Notes: a model not told the origin generated them from the letters alone. Positions 1-13,084 are shown, counted from the stretch's first letter. The stretch is DNA of 64,000 bases from Litomosoides sigmodontis (GCA_963070105.1 OY718807.1:8409983-8473982), one strand, 5' to 3'. A program made the numbers and translations.

Positions 1-728
1 ATCAATTTTTCTTGTTCAATTCAAGATAAAATTTATCAATAATAATTCAAACTGATGAAGTGCTAATGTGAATGAACATTCTACCGTGTGCTAACACGTT
101 ATCCAGTAGTTGTACGGTATACAGTAGCTTTGTATGAAATGCATGCTATCCTGCATGTGTGCTATCTTGCAGGATGCAGTCAGTGTGTGTGCGTGCTAAC
201 TTGCAGCATCAAAGAGCACATACTTTTGCATGTGCATGACAGAAGGCTTAGGAGCAACGGGAATGAGTGAAAAGAAGTGCTATTTGGCGCAAAGTATAAA
301 GACATATGCGCAATTTGTAAATGAAACAAAAAGGACGAATTAACGATCGTATGAGCAATATTAATTTTCAATTGAAAATTTTAATTAAATCACAAATTAT
401 TGATAAATATAAGAGAAAAAAAAATGATCAGCGGAAAGTTATCAAACTAATCTGTGCGCATTCGTTCATCATTTTCACTAAATTACGTTCTACGCTTTTC
501 CATCTACCGCCGTCGTTCACAAATGCGCCATCCTCCAGTTTCCTCTTGCTGAAATTGATGATCCAATATTTCAAATATGTGTGTGTATGTGTGTGTGTGT
601 GTCTGTGTGTGTGTGTACGTACTGCGATGTGTACTTTATAAAATTACATTCCAAAAAAAAAATGCAAAAGATTTATTCGTGCAATGTTTAGTCAATCCTC
701 ACTCCTTTCATCCTATTTGCGTGGATTG

Positions 729-765
<37 letters not shown>

Positions 766-1517
766 CATCCTCAGCTGGAAAATATTTTTGTAGCAGCGAA
801 AAAAAAGGAGGAAAATTTGCTTTCAATTTTTCATCTTCCTCGTCTTACCCACTCACTCATACGTTTGTCCTAACTTCAGTGCTGTGATCTTATGACACCT
901 ATCCGATCAGAAAATTAATTAGTGAAAGAAGAGCTTCTTTTTTAATTACAAAAAAAAAAAATTCCATCAAAATTTGACAATGAAATGATTTCAATCAGTA
1001 CAGTTGTTAATTTATGACGATAAAAAAGGTAGAAGAGAAAGAGAGGGAGAGAGAGAGAGAGAGAGGGAATAAGTATGTTAGATGCAAATGTCACATTAGC
1101 AGTATATGATGATCTTTTTCATTATTTAAATGCATAGTTCCACAATTTCATTCTTTTTTTTTCTGTTTTTTTTTTCCAATCTGAACGAGCTGAATTTCTC
1201 TGCTAACTTTTAATTTAACTTTTCATTTATCTTTTATTTCAACTTGCATGGCCTATCCACTTTCCTTCCTCAAAATCCAAATGAATGTAATAGCATTTGC
1301 ATAAATTATCATTTTTAACTCATCCCTTTGTACAATTAGTAAGTAATCTACGGCTGTACATGCCTGTGTGTGTGTGTGTGTGTGTGCGAGAGAGAGAGAG
1401 AGAGAAAGAATTTCAAATTTTTAATTTTTAGATTAGAAATTTGCTTTCAGAAAGGAATGATGGAAAAAAAGATTTATAGAATATCGTGTAATTTATAAAA
1501 TTGTATCTATTTAGCAG

Positions 1518-1629
1518 TTGTGCAGGGGCAGAGTGAAGTCTTTGATAGCACACTGATTGATTTGTTCATTTCGAAAGAATTGAGCGAAATCACCGAATGT
1601 CCTCTCTTCCCGTATCTTTCAATACAGAA
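1518..1629 (+). other. Candidate exon of an unidentified plus-strand gene
   Basis: The block is less AT-rich than its surroundings. It follows a TTTAGCAG acceptor and stays open well past 1629, up to a stop near 1873, although it has no ATG. A GTGTTT donor after 1629 leaves phase 2. That phase fits the next candidate exon at 2482-2599, which starts with one completing base. The predicted residues are mixed and not low-complexity, but I recognise no family. The opposite strand is also partly open here, so the strand is not certain. Confidence 0.22.
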
Positions 1630-1890
1630 GTGTTTGCACTCACTCGTCCGACGAAATCACAGTATCATTACCGTTCCTAATCACTTGAAATTATCATTAT
1701 CAGTTGGTTTGAATGAATGCCATTATCATTATCATAGCATTAATACGCACAAAAAGTTATTATCATCTAAATCTGTTGTATCTGATGTTGTAATTAAAAT
1801 TTCTATCATTCATATTTACAGTGATCAATTAATTAATTTTGATGCTCGCCTTGCTTCAAAGGATCAAATTTAATTTCAACCTCTTTCCTT

Positions 1891-1892
<2 letters not shown>

Positions 1893-1958
<66 letters not shown>
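1893..1958. repeat. (CA)n dinucleotide microsatellite, about 33 copies
   Basis: This is an uninterrupted CA run, read directly from the sequence. The long Val/Cys-rich reading frame on the minus strand across it is an artefact of the repeat. Confidence 0.97.
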
Positions 1959-1961
<3 letters not shown>

Positions 1962-2481
1962 TTTTTTGCTACTTTACACCAAACTTCTTTTTTTGCCAGA
2001 AATCTAAATTGAAGTAAAAATTTAACAGACACATTTGCCCTATGTACGTATATGAACAAAAATTGAAATTGAATTATCTCATTTCGATTTTTGATGCGTA
2101 AAAGAATAGCGCGAAATCGCTTTTTCATAACCAATAGACAGATGCCAGAGAATAGCAGGAGATAGTGGAATAATGAAATGTGTCTAAAGTTAGTTAAATC
2201 AATTATAACTGTGAATTCGAAGTTCAACAGAGCAACAAAATAAAACGAAAGAAAAAGACGAAGGAGGAGGATGAGGGGGAAAAGAAGGAGAGAGAGTGGA
2301 AAATACTGTTATTCCTGTTCTTTAATTCATTCTTCACACTTTCAGCAGTAAATCATTTCAACCTCCACAAAAATACAGACAGCGCTGTGAATCGTTGACC
2401 ATTAGAAGATCGTAATTGGTCAATCGTATTTTTGCTTATTTTTTTTGTTAATTAATTAATTAATTAATCTATCTTTTACAG

Positions 2482-2599
2482 TGCAAAAGTATATTGCCAA
2501 GTGTTAGCGTGTGGGAATATATACGAAGGAGGAGAGGAGGACATTAAGCAATGCTTGTATGATAGTTCATTGTGTGATGAAAGTTCAACTTCCTTGTGA
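2482..2599 (+). other. Candidate terminal exon of an unidentified plus-strand gene
   Basis: A strong nematode-type acceptor (pyrimidine run ending TTTTACAG) precedes 2482. After one completing base the frame reads 38 codons to a TGA at 2597-2599. The peptide is acidic and Cys-containing (it includes YCQVLACGNIYEGGEEDIKQ) and is compositionally far from the AT-rich background. It is phase-compatible with the candidate exon at 1518-1629. I do not recognise the family. If real, this would be the 3' end of a gene whose 5' part lies left of the window. A minus-strand frame is also open here but has a weaker acceptor. Confidence 0.28.
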
Positions 2600-3073
2600 T
2601 AACTTCCTAGTAGCGTCATATCCATTCGAAATTCGATATTTTCGAAAATTCTCCAAAATTACTATCTATCTATCTGTTCAAATTTCCCATCATTTTTCAA
2701 CCATTTAAAAATCATCATTATCATTATTATTACAAACAACAATGTTGCCACGGTTATTGCTATCATTCTCACGATTATTACTATTATTATTAACAATAAT
2801 AACAATTATTATTATTATTATTAGTATTATTAGTAACAATAATAATAATTATTATTACTAATTGTTATTAATTATTATTACCATCACTATTATCATCACA
2901 ATAATGAATAATAATTATTGCTGTTATCACAATTATTATTGCAGGAGATATCAATTCAAGTCTTAAATATCTTGCACAAATGTGAGACATTCTGTCATTT
3001 TGCCCATTTCAAAATTTCGTCTAATAGGATGAACAATTTCAATATTAATTTAATGATAACTTAATCATCCGTT

Positions 3074-3181
3074 CACACACACACACGCACACACACACGC
3101 ACACACACACACACGCGCACACACACACACGCACACACACACGCACACACACACACACGCACACACACACACACGCACACC
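3074..3181. repeat. CA/CG-interrupted dinucleotide repeat
   Basis: CA repeats are interrupted at irregular intervals by CG steps. This is an old, imperfect microsatellite. The Cys/Val frame on the minus strand over it is spurious. Confidence 0.95.
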
Positions 3182-3310
3182 TCCACCACCAAGAGAAAAG
3201 GAAACAATAATTGTGATGATTTTCAGCTTTTTTTCCCTTTCTTTCTCCTTCCTTTTTGTCTTTGATCTTGCAAAAATTCACTGCTCTCATACTCTCTCAG
3301 CAAAAAATTG

Positions 3311-3405
3311 TCAATTCAATTCAATTCAATTCAATTCAATTCAATTCAATTCAATTCAATTCAATTCAATTCAATTCAATTCAATTCAATTCAATTCAAT
3401 TCAAT
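3311..3405. repeat. (TCAAT)19 pentanucleotide array
   Basis: There are nineteen perfect head-to-tail copies of the pentamer TCAAT. It encodes an artefactual repeating Phe-Asn-Ser-Ile-Gln peptide in open frames because 5 and 3 are coprime and no frame contains a stop. Confidence 0.97.
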
Positions 3406-5005
3406 GCAATTTCTCTTTCACACCGAACTGTACGTGTAGCATTTTGAAAAAATAAAAATAAAATGAGCAAAATTGTTTGGAGGAGCGTGTTGAGTCATCT
3501 TGAGTAGTATGCGCACTGTAGACTGTAGAAGTCATATAACATTGCATTACACCTGACATTGCATTTATAATTTCCATCAATCGTCATGGAACAACAGCCA
3601 AACACACATGCTCCCTCTCTCTCTCTCCCTCTCTCTCTCTCTCTGTCATCATTTCTCTCTTTCAAAGAAAAAAAAATTCCAACTTTTCATTTGAATGTTG
3701 TAAATAGCGTCCATAAATTGTCCTTGTTATGTACGAGTATCTTTTGTACTCTAACATTTTATTTATCTCTTTGTTTATTTTGTGCTTCTTTTTCTCTTTT
3801 GTTGTTGTTTACTCATTTTTCACTTTTATATTTTGCACTTTTTTTTTTACTATCACACTTGTCATCGCTATTATCTCTTATCAGTGCTTTCTTCTCGCTT
3901 TATCTTTTTCTTTAACTCTTATCGCTTTTATGAAAAGCTTGCGCTCAAATAGCTTTATCACTTCCTCCATTCCTTTATCAAAAGCTTAGGATGAATTGAT
4001 GCGCTGCGATCATCACTTATTACTCATCCTAAATTATTGTTTGTTAAATTATGGGAATTTTAAGGAGTTGAAAAAAAAATTTCTAAATTATTAGTTATCG
4101 CTGTTGCTGTTGTTGTCGTTGATAAGAAGTGATAGGAAGATATGTGTCGTTGATTACGTTAATGTATAAATGCAATGTACATTGTAATTAATGTATGCAT
4201 TAATTAGGATGCATCGAATGTGAATGATGGAAAACGAAAGAAAGCAAATCTTCTAAATTTAATCAATTTTTTTTTTTTTTTGCAAAAGGAAACACGATGA
4301 ATTGTTGTTGAATGTGCATATAGCAATATTCAAATTCAACTATATGCAAATTACTTCCCTTCTAAATTCTTATCATTTTATCATAGCAATGGTTTTATCG
4401 ACGAAAGAACTAAATTACAATTTTCATCTTTTCTGTCAGCTGCAATTTGTTTTACCATTTCATATTTCATTAACCTCAAATGATTTTAATTTTAAATAAA
4501 TTAAGCTTTAAATATTTGAAAGAATGTTAGGATGCTAAGCTTACCCCTTTTTTTTCTGGTTGTTTTTTGAAACGCTCATCTTACAGCTCTTACAATGATT
4601 TAATAGTAATTGAGTACTCAATCGTCTAACACAGATGCTCTCGTTTTTTGTTATTATGTATTTATTATTTTAATTAAAATTAAATGAAACATATGCAAGT
4701 GATGCGTGCGTGGAACTGCTAGGAAAGCTATTAGCTATAATAATTTGCATATAATTATGTTTGAGAGGCGTTAGAAAGTATGGAATTATTGATTAGTTTG
4801 AAAAAAGTAAAGGGAAGTAGTGTTTGATGGATGAACTGGCACACCTGAAAGGTACGTGTGATTCAGTTGCAACTGTTTACAGTTTCACCTGTTCGTACAG
4901 TATTTTAGGAAAAGTTGACTGGAATGCAATAATACAAAGAGGAAGCAACCTCTTCTTCAACTGCGCGTGTTGCGTGTGTCTGTTACATATGCGTGTGTGC
5001 GCGTG

Positions 5006-5054
<49 letters not shown>

Positions 5055-5849
5055 ATATTTGTAATGTTTACTTTCCATTTGTTTTCGTCTTTTTTTTCCG
5101 TTTACATTTTGTCTAAAATGGACAAAATTATTAAAATATAAATCGAACCATAAATTTACCATTCGATTGCTAAAACATTTATTTAAAATTATTTTAAAAT
5201 CCACAGTTTAGGCGTAAAAATTATATATTTGAGCATATAAGTGAATTAAGTAAAGTTTTAGTTTACTGCAAATTTTCCTTATTTCAAATTATTTATTTTA
5301 TGCATTATCACTATCACTTCAACATTTTACAATTTTCATGAATGTGCAGCTATGCAAATTTAGTTATTTCAAATTTTTTCAAAAATTATTTTCCCTATCA
5401 ATTTGTGAGCTTTTGCTGTTTGAAATTCAAACTTTGAAAAAGAAATTTTTCGATTTAACACATTCTCGCTCCTCCTTTCCTCCTTTTTTTTTCTCGTCTA
5501 ATAAATGCAAGTTAACGTAAGTGAAAAGTTTTGGTAATTTTAATTTAAAATTGCCGAGTTTTTTGTAAAAAAATAAAATATTACAAAAATAAAATAAGCA
5601 ATATCCTTTTGTGTTGCCTTTTCCGCTTAGTAATAATAATTGATTAATGAAATTTTAATTTGTTAATTTTCATGCAATTTGCGTTAATTCGGTATATTTA
5701 AAAAGAAGTTAATACGCAACTGGTTATTTCATTCTAATTTCAATTTAGCTAGCTAAGTTTGGGCCAAACAAAAAAAAACCACTTCACAACAGTTACTCCA
5801 ATTTCCTCTCAACCAAAAAAAGCACGGAAGGAAGGATTGCATTGACGTC

Positions 5850-8800
5850 ATGGACGTCTCATCGATAAGTCAAGGTGGCGCCGGCGCAACGTCCGCAGCG
5901 GCTAGCGATCCCACCGATTTTTGCGTCGTATGCGGCGACAAAGCAATCGGAAAGCATTATGGCGCAGTTGCATGCAACGGTTGCAAAGGATTCTTTCGTC
6001 GAAGGTATTCGTACGTTCCTTCGGCTAACACTTTTAAATCATCAAGTTGAATTAATTAATTAATTTATTTTTTTTTAGAAAAAAAAAGGATGAATTATGC
6101 ATTTGTTTTTATGTTCATAACTTGTATTCAATTTACACAAAACGTGCGTCATCGCATACTTTCAAAGCGAATTAATTCATTTGTCGCTATTATCTGTATG
6201 CTCCACAAGTGATATTTGCTTTTTCAAGTGCTGAACTTAAATCTAACATTTAATCATTTCATTCATTCGTTTGTTTACGAATCATTCGTAATGCGAATTA
6301 TTTGCACGATGTTTTGCGTAGCATTTGCGTTGATTGAATTAATTCAATTAATGCAAAATAATACGCTGAAAAAGCAAAGTGAGAGAGAGAGAGAGTTGTG
6401 GGAGACGAGAAAGGAAAAGTGCCAGTGAATTAGTGCTTTACTTTTTTGAAATAAAAAAAAAGGAGGCAAACATTTTCAAAAAACATCAAATTTTTACGCA
6501 CTGTCAAAATGTACGAGATATATTCATTTCAAAAAAAAACAAAACTGAAAATGTGGAAATTTGTTAATTTTCAATTAATCTAATAGCAATGGTAGCGAGT
6601 AAAATGCAATGAATAATTAGCAGAGAAAATTTCTGGACATTTTTACATGTGAAGAATTTAAGTTTAAATTGCAAAAAAAAAACAAATGTCACCACTCTGT
6701 AAGGAAAAAGGTTCAATTGTTGATGAAAGAAGGAGGTGAAAGGAAAACATGTCAAAACCTCTTATTTATCTTTTTTTCTTTGCAAAATTTTCAAAATCAA
6801 AATTTAATTGTTTCTAATTCATGCATGAAATGTCACTCTAATAACATCGTACACTCAATTTGATTATTTCATTTAGCTAATGCATTTTAAAGTCCATTTT
6901 AATTTCCATGCACATTTACCTTCTTACAGTGTTTGGCAAAATCTCCAGTACACTTGTCGATTTAGCAAGCAATGCAACATCGACAAAGATCACCGGAATG
7001 CTTGCCGATATTGTCGTTTCCAGAAATGTCTAGCAGATGGAATGAAACCGGAGGGTAATGTAATCTTCAATAATTACATCTATTTTTCACTTTTTAATTG
7101 GCTGAAATTTTAGACGCCTTACAATTTACCTGTAGCATGCGTCATTTGTAAGTCATTCACGTTTACTCACGTTACACAACTCTTTCACAGTTCTTTTCAT
7201 CTGTACACTACAATATCATAGGTGGTTAAAATTCAATTTTAAATGTCTTTCAACACATTTTAACTGTCACTCCAACTCCAATGATCAAAATGCAATAAAT
7301 ACTTTCCTTTATTAGAAACTTTTCAAAAATATTCTTCCTTGCTTTGTTATTACTTCCGTTAATATATATTATTAAAATTTGAAAGCATTCATTCCGACAA
7401 ATTTTCCTTTTTTTTTGTCATTCAATGTGTTTGCGATTTGCCTAAAATAGATGTTTTTGCAATGTTAAAAATAGCTCTCTTTTCACATCTGTTTTTCCCT
7501 TTACTTTGAAATTATTTCGAATATTTTTAATTTAAAAATTTTTTAAACACATCTGCTTTGCTCTCAGTGCAATCATCCATTAATTGCAAAAGTGAGCGGA
7601 ATTGAACTTTGAACGAAATAAAATAATTGTTGTTAGATGAATAAGATTTTTTTGTATTCTTTTGTGTGTGCGCGTGTGTGCATGTGTGTGCGTGCATGAA
7701 GGGAAAAATTTAAAGTAAAAGGTTTATTGAAAAAACATTAACGCATTTTTTTTCCTTTAGCAGTATGACTCATTTTAGCAATTCAAAATGAGCGTGATCG
7801 AATTGGCAGCACAAAGCGAAGTCGTAAACGAAGTTTACCAGTTCATCTACAACCAACATCAACCAGTGGTGATGGTAATAGTGATTCAGGTAAGGGTCAT
7901 CCAAATATTCATCAGTGTCACGTAACTTACGCACGTAACATTCATTCACGTTTTATGATATGAAAAATAGTGTTATGAATGAATGAAAGAATGAGGAGAG
8001 TTACGTTATGTGAGAGCTAACGCGAATTCTTGGATATTTATTTGCGTAAAGAGAGATGAGTTCAAGGAATGTTACATGAGCTAGGTGAATAACGTGAGAT
8101 GAGGGTAGGATTTGCAAAAGATTATCACTCAACTTGTTACAGATGAATCTCCGTCATCGGCACGTATTGAACGACGTTGCAGCGAGGATGAAGCAACGAC
8201 GGCAGCATCACGTCGTCTTGTAGAAATGATCGTTGATATTGAAAGTAGACTTCAAGGAAATCAGAATATCAATAATATCCTTGGCGGTGATAGACAAGAG
8301 AATAATTCACGACAACGAAGTATATCGTTAATGATCGGTTGGGCTAATCTGTTACATCCAATTCCTGAATTACCATTCGCTGATAAGGTTATTAATTGAT
8401 TGATTGATTGATTGATCTTTCGAAATTTCTCCTGTTGTATCAATTGATTGATAACCAACCGTTTTTCTCGTGTTAATTAGTAATTTACGAAAAGTTTCAG
8501 GTATTATTACTAAAACATTGCTCACAAGCATTTTCACTTCTGCACACCGTTCAACGTTCACTCTCATCCACGCATATCGTCCTGCCAAACGATACACTCT
8601 TAACACTTACGCCATTTCACTATCCCGATCTCGTCGCAATTGTGAGTCGTATCTTGGATGAACTGCTAACGCCACTTCGCCGCATAAATGTTGAAAAGGC
8701 GGAAGTTTCAACATTAAAAGCATTGGTATTGCTACATCCGGATGTAGCAGGTCTAACAATTACATCACGTGAGAAGTTGCGTGAGGCACGTGATGGTGTT

Positions 8801-9223
8801 TTACGTGCCTTATTCACATACATTAAGCAAATTTTATCACCTGGTGATACATCGGTACGACTTAGCAATTTACTCCTCATTATGCCATCATTGTACTCTA
8901 TCGCACAGACACTTGCGGAGAACAATGAACTTGGTGTTATTTTTGGTTTGACGGATCAAACGTCACCATCAAACAAACACGTTACACTGATAAACGATTG
9001 CATCGATGAGTCACAGGATGGGAAGGAGGATTTGAGTAATTTTTCAAAAGATGCCAACAATGTTTTATTCACCAAAACTCCAACCTTACTTGCTAATTTG
9101 ATAACGAGCCAAGCAATTTCCGCTCATGATAGTTTACAGGCTACAGCAACGGCGCTAAGAAATCCCGTCACCCTACCGGTAGGTTCATTTTACTTGTCGA
9201 ATTTTGAAGATAACCTAAATTGA
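5850..9223 (+). CDS. HNF4-type nuclear hormone receptor (5 exons)
   Basis: This is a ligand-regulated or orphan zinc-finger transcription factor acting in the nucleus. Exons are 5850-6004, 6930-7054, 7779-7889, 8143-8387 and 8501-9223, and all phases agree (about 452 aa). The DNA-binding domain spans residues 25-100. The first finger has Cys25, 28, 42 and 45 with P-box CNGCKG. The second has Cys61, 67, 77 and 80. It is followed by the hinge signature AIQNERDRI, which is typical of HNF4. The ligand-binding domain (about residues 140-390) carries [32 protein letters not shown] and [11 protein letters not shown], which align with HNF4 from memory. It belongs to the HNF4-derived class that expanded in nematodes; the exact C. 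elegans orthologue is not assigned. Start: the first ATG in an open frame with no clear upstream coding exon. A second ending is possible by splicing from 9178 (GTAGGT) to 10388-10438. An AATAAA at 9402 supports the 9223 stop. Confidence 0.85.
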
Positions 9224-9401
9224 CTAAAATTGCAATACGTCGTCTGCACTACACTCGTTCTGAGCAACTGTATAAAGTGATCGTAGATCCCATATGTCTT
9301 CAAAAAAAAGATACTTTTACAAAAGTTTATAAAGAGCTTGCTAAAAAAAAGGAAAGTATGACGTTAGATTGATTAGCTTCATGATGTTACATAGTCCTTG
9401 T

Positions 9402-9407
9402 AATAAA
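9402..9407 (+). terminator. Candidate polyadenylation signal of the nuclear receptor
   Basis: There is an AATAAA hexamer about 180 bp after the TGA at 9221-9223. The position is plausible for a 3' UTR end, but AATAAA is frequent in such AT-rich DNA. Confidence 0.4.
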
Positions 9408-10387
9408 AAGTTATGGATTCAATTAGAACTAAATTTTTCATTCTTTTCACTATGTTCTGCTCATATTTCAAAATTAACCATTTGCATAAATAATTCAAAA
9501 TTGAATGATTTTTAGATTTCTGCTTTAAAAGGATTCTTTTTCATCCTTTCCTTGCCCTTTATAAATAGAGATGAGATCAAATTTAGCAGCTTCTGTGTTT
9601 CGAATTATGACATTTTCAAAAATTCAATTAACTTTTAGGAAACGAAGAGTGTAGCACCAAACGGAAGTAATAGATAAAATTACCATCTTGTAAATCTATG
9701 TTAGACATTATTCAGAGAAGGAAGGCTTTATAAAAGAGTGTAAAAAATTGTATAAAAAAAAAAAAGCCAAATCATCAAGCTTTTCATGAACTTACGCATG
9801 TCATATATTTGATAAGTTGGCCTTCTGCATGATATTTTGGAATTACTCCTATCCAACCTTCTAGAACTCTAACAGTTATAGCCTGGTACTGGTGAAAGCT
9901 TTACGTAGGATTCATTAAGGATAAGTGATTAATTGACCTATTTTATCAACGTCATCTTTTATTACAATCATTTTTACGCGATTATTCAACGTGAAACAAG
10001 AAGTGTCACTTTCATATCGCTCTTCCATCTTACTAATTTTCACATTTTATGAATTGATGATCATTGTCAGCAACAGTGTAGAGAGAGATAGAGAGAGGTA
10101 ACGAGATATTCAAAAGCATATTCGCGATTTAAATTCATTGAAAAATGATTTTCAAATTAGCGCAAATTCAAATTTGAAAATTATCAAAGTAACCAATAAA
10201 TCTAATTATCCCTTTCAACTTTCAAATATGATAGAAATATAATATGATAAAGATAACTTTCATCATTCTTTCCCTCCTCATCTTTCGTCAATTTCAGATT
10301 TGGTTGACAGGCAATTGTAGCATTGTAAAATTAAAAGGAAGCATTTCAGAGGGACTTCGCTTAACTTATCAATTTTGATCATTTCAG

Positions 10388-10438
10388 CTGCTAACGTCGT
10401 CAACGTTACCGTTGCAAATGAAAATGTTTATGACTTAA
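10388..10438 (+). other. Possible alternative terminal exon of the nuclear receptor
   Basis: A consensus ATTTCAG acceptor precedes 10388. Sixteen codons then run to TAA at 10436-10438, reading LLTSSTLPLQMKMFMT. A donor at 9178/9179 (CCG then GTAGGT) is in phase 0, which matches. The result is a receptor with a different C-terminus, within two residues of the same length. AATAAA-like hexamers follow near 10605. The model rests on splice signals only. Confidence 0.35.
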
Positions 10439-13084
10439 AGAAAACAATTTGTGATTTATTTGAGGAAGACAGACATATCACTCCCAGCATGTTCTCACTA
10501 ATTTCAACAATGTATATTCATTAATTTCATATGTTATTGTTGTAGTTCCCTCTTCCTCTCCTTCTTCCCTCCTCCCCCGCTCCGTTTTTTTCCACACCAT
10601 TTCAAATAAACGAGTAGATTTAAAATGATGTAATTCTTTTTTGTGTGTTGAATATTAAATTGTATAAAAATTCAATTCCATTCATATATATATATGCCAA
10701 TTATTTTTTCAAAATAAAAGAATAAATATTATTTGTATTACTAACAATACGTTAGTAGCATTCGTTTCACATATGAATTTTTGTGTTAATTGTACTAATT
10801 GACTTTGTGTGCGTGTGTGTTTTTCGCAGTACATTTCGCTAAATTCATTTTTTTTTTCTTGAAAAAGAAATAATGAATAACATTTATTTTCCTGTTAATC
10901 ATTGAAATTATCCTCATGGACTAATGATTTAGAATGATACAAAGCTATCTTTTTGTTTGCTTTTCAAAATTGAATTTAATTGTTTGTCCTCTTCAATGAA
11001 TGTGAAATAAAAATTAACAAGTTTCAAATTATCTTCATCATCATCTCTTTCATTTCCTACATAATTATTTCATTATTTATATTACTCAATGGTATTGAAA
11101 TTTTTTTTTTTTGAGAAGAATGACCTTTCATAGGTTTAATGTTGTGTGCATCGTATTTATTATAATGTGATTTTCATCTTCCGTTCTTCCATTCCATAAG
11201 AACTCCTTTCGCAAGTTGCATCTTTTGAAGATGACAATTTCTAATCAATAAAATTGTTTAGCATGAAAATGATTGGTAGCTTCTATCATACGATAGATGA
11301 CTAGTATAGGAAAATTTCTATGAACATGCTGCTAAGATACACGTGAAATATCACGTAAATTGAAACAAGCATGCCTCATAAACATTATGTTACACATATT
11401 ATAATTTACATAAAAACAACCTATCTTTAACTTATTTTTTCGTATCTTTTCATCTCTCAAATATCACTTCTCATTTTATTTCCTACAGTTCACTGACAAT
11501 TTTCGCAGTTTTTTTTTGTTTCAGATTTTCCACGTCATCTTACTATATATATGATTGTAGCGCATAGGAAATGTATAATCGATAAATTGCATTTTCATTT
11601 CCTCAACATTTCACATCATTTCAAATGTGTCACCAATATATTTTTATTGCGTTAATTAAAAGAAAGAAAAAAAAAGAGAAATTATACCAATCAGTGAAGG
11701 GATCGTTCAATTTCTATCGTTTCTGTCAAAAAATTACTAACACCTATCGTTATGCTGGTTCTCGGTGAATATGATAATTTATTACGACGAAAATTACGAC
11801 GCGATTCAATTTTCATATTCCGATTTTCCCACATTAAATTAATATCTCACAAGCGTAAAAGTATCAGCAAATTTCTCTCTGCATTCAATGATTGAATTAT
11901 GTCTTTACGACATCGTTCATAACTAATATATAATGGGGACAAGGGTATTGTTTAAAATGAAAAATTTTTTCATTACAACATGATTTCATGAATAATTTTT
12001 TTATTTAAAATTATAACATTCAACCATTTTAATTTTGGTTTATTCCAATACTTGTTGACTGTATTCTTCGGTCGACCAGATTCTTAGAATCATTTCCACA
12101 AACAGTATGACCGCTGTATTACAGTCAAAGATGATTGGATGAGATTGATGATCAATCCTTGTCAGACACGTTCTTGCAATACTATATCATATTAGGTTAC
12201 CGTATCGCATGATATTTCAACAATAACCATCTTTGGCGGATGCTAAATTCATCCATTATTGATTTTACACCTCGTTATCTTAGATCAATCAAACAGATAT
12301 CAAATAAAGCGACGAATTCTCGCTTTTCACAAGGAAAAAAAAACGTGTAAATGTTTCTCATTGATCAGGCGCTTTCATGGGCACTTCTACATATGAAAAA
12401 CTTTTTAAACATAGAAATGGAGGGAAAAGAAAGCGCAAAATAAATGAATAAAGTGGATTAATGTACCAGGACAGTTTTGAAATAAAGGAGTGTATGAAAA
12501 TGGAACAAATGAAAGCCCTCTTCATAGACCAAGCATAACTTAAAATCCATCATACAATGATAACCATCTGCTTGAAATATGCTAACTCCTCTCCCCATCA
12601 AAATTTAAGCTATTCTTTCTACTTGCTATGGAACTTATTAGCATTATTTATCTCTCATTTTCAACCACAAAAGATTGATCTTCCAGAGATGCTAATGCCA
12701 ATTAATTCATACTAAAACTAGCTGATAGCAACTGCATTAAAATACGTGTTTAAAAATGTTAGAGAAAAGCAGTAACGCACCAAATAAAGAAGCAAAAAAT
12801 AAAGTCGAAAAAAAATTACCGAAAATTAACAAGCTTTCGCTGGATATAAGGATGAATCATGCTGGTTCTTTTGATCGTACGACAAAATGTGATTCAGTCA
12901 TAATTTCGAAAAATCATGCTACTCATAGCATATTTTAAATATGCTGCAGTGGAAACAAATATTACAGAAATAATTTTCCTTTTCTAGTGGAAACATAAAA
13001 ATGAAAATTATGCGATTTAACCAGAATCAAAGGTACTTTACATATTAATCAGCATTACCCATTCTCTGCGGTACTTAAAGCTTC

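Larger units (their letters stand above)
1..5849. other. Repeat-rich intergenic region upstream of the nuclear receptor
   Basis: This stretch is AT-rich and dominated by microsatellites, listed separately where long. They include GT at 576-616, CT at 730-761, GA at 1031-1067, TG followed by GA at 1364-1406, TTAA at 2447-2469, CT at 3610-3645 and GT at 5011-5052. A degenerate ATT/ATC tract runs over 2712-2945. No recognisable gene was found. Exon-like islands at 508-548 (-), 1518-1629 (+) and 2482-2599 (+) are described under findings. The last kilobase before 5850 probably holds the receptor promoter, but no element could be named. Confidence 0.6.

Noticed and set aside
3213..3455. Plus-strand frames with a repeated FNSIQ peptide
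   Set aside because: A pentanucleotide repeat read in open frames; not a repeat protein.
11752..11895. 47-codon plus-strand ORF, and the 60-codon Lys-rich ORF at 12756-12938
   Set aside because: Lengths are within random expectation for this composition; no splice, homology or regulatory support.
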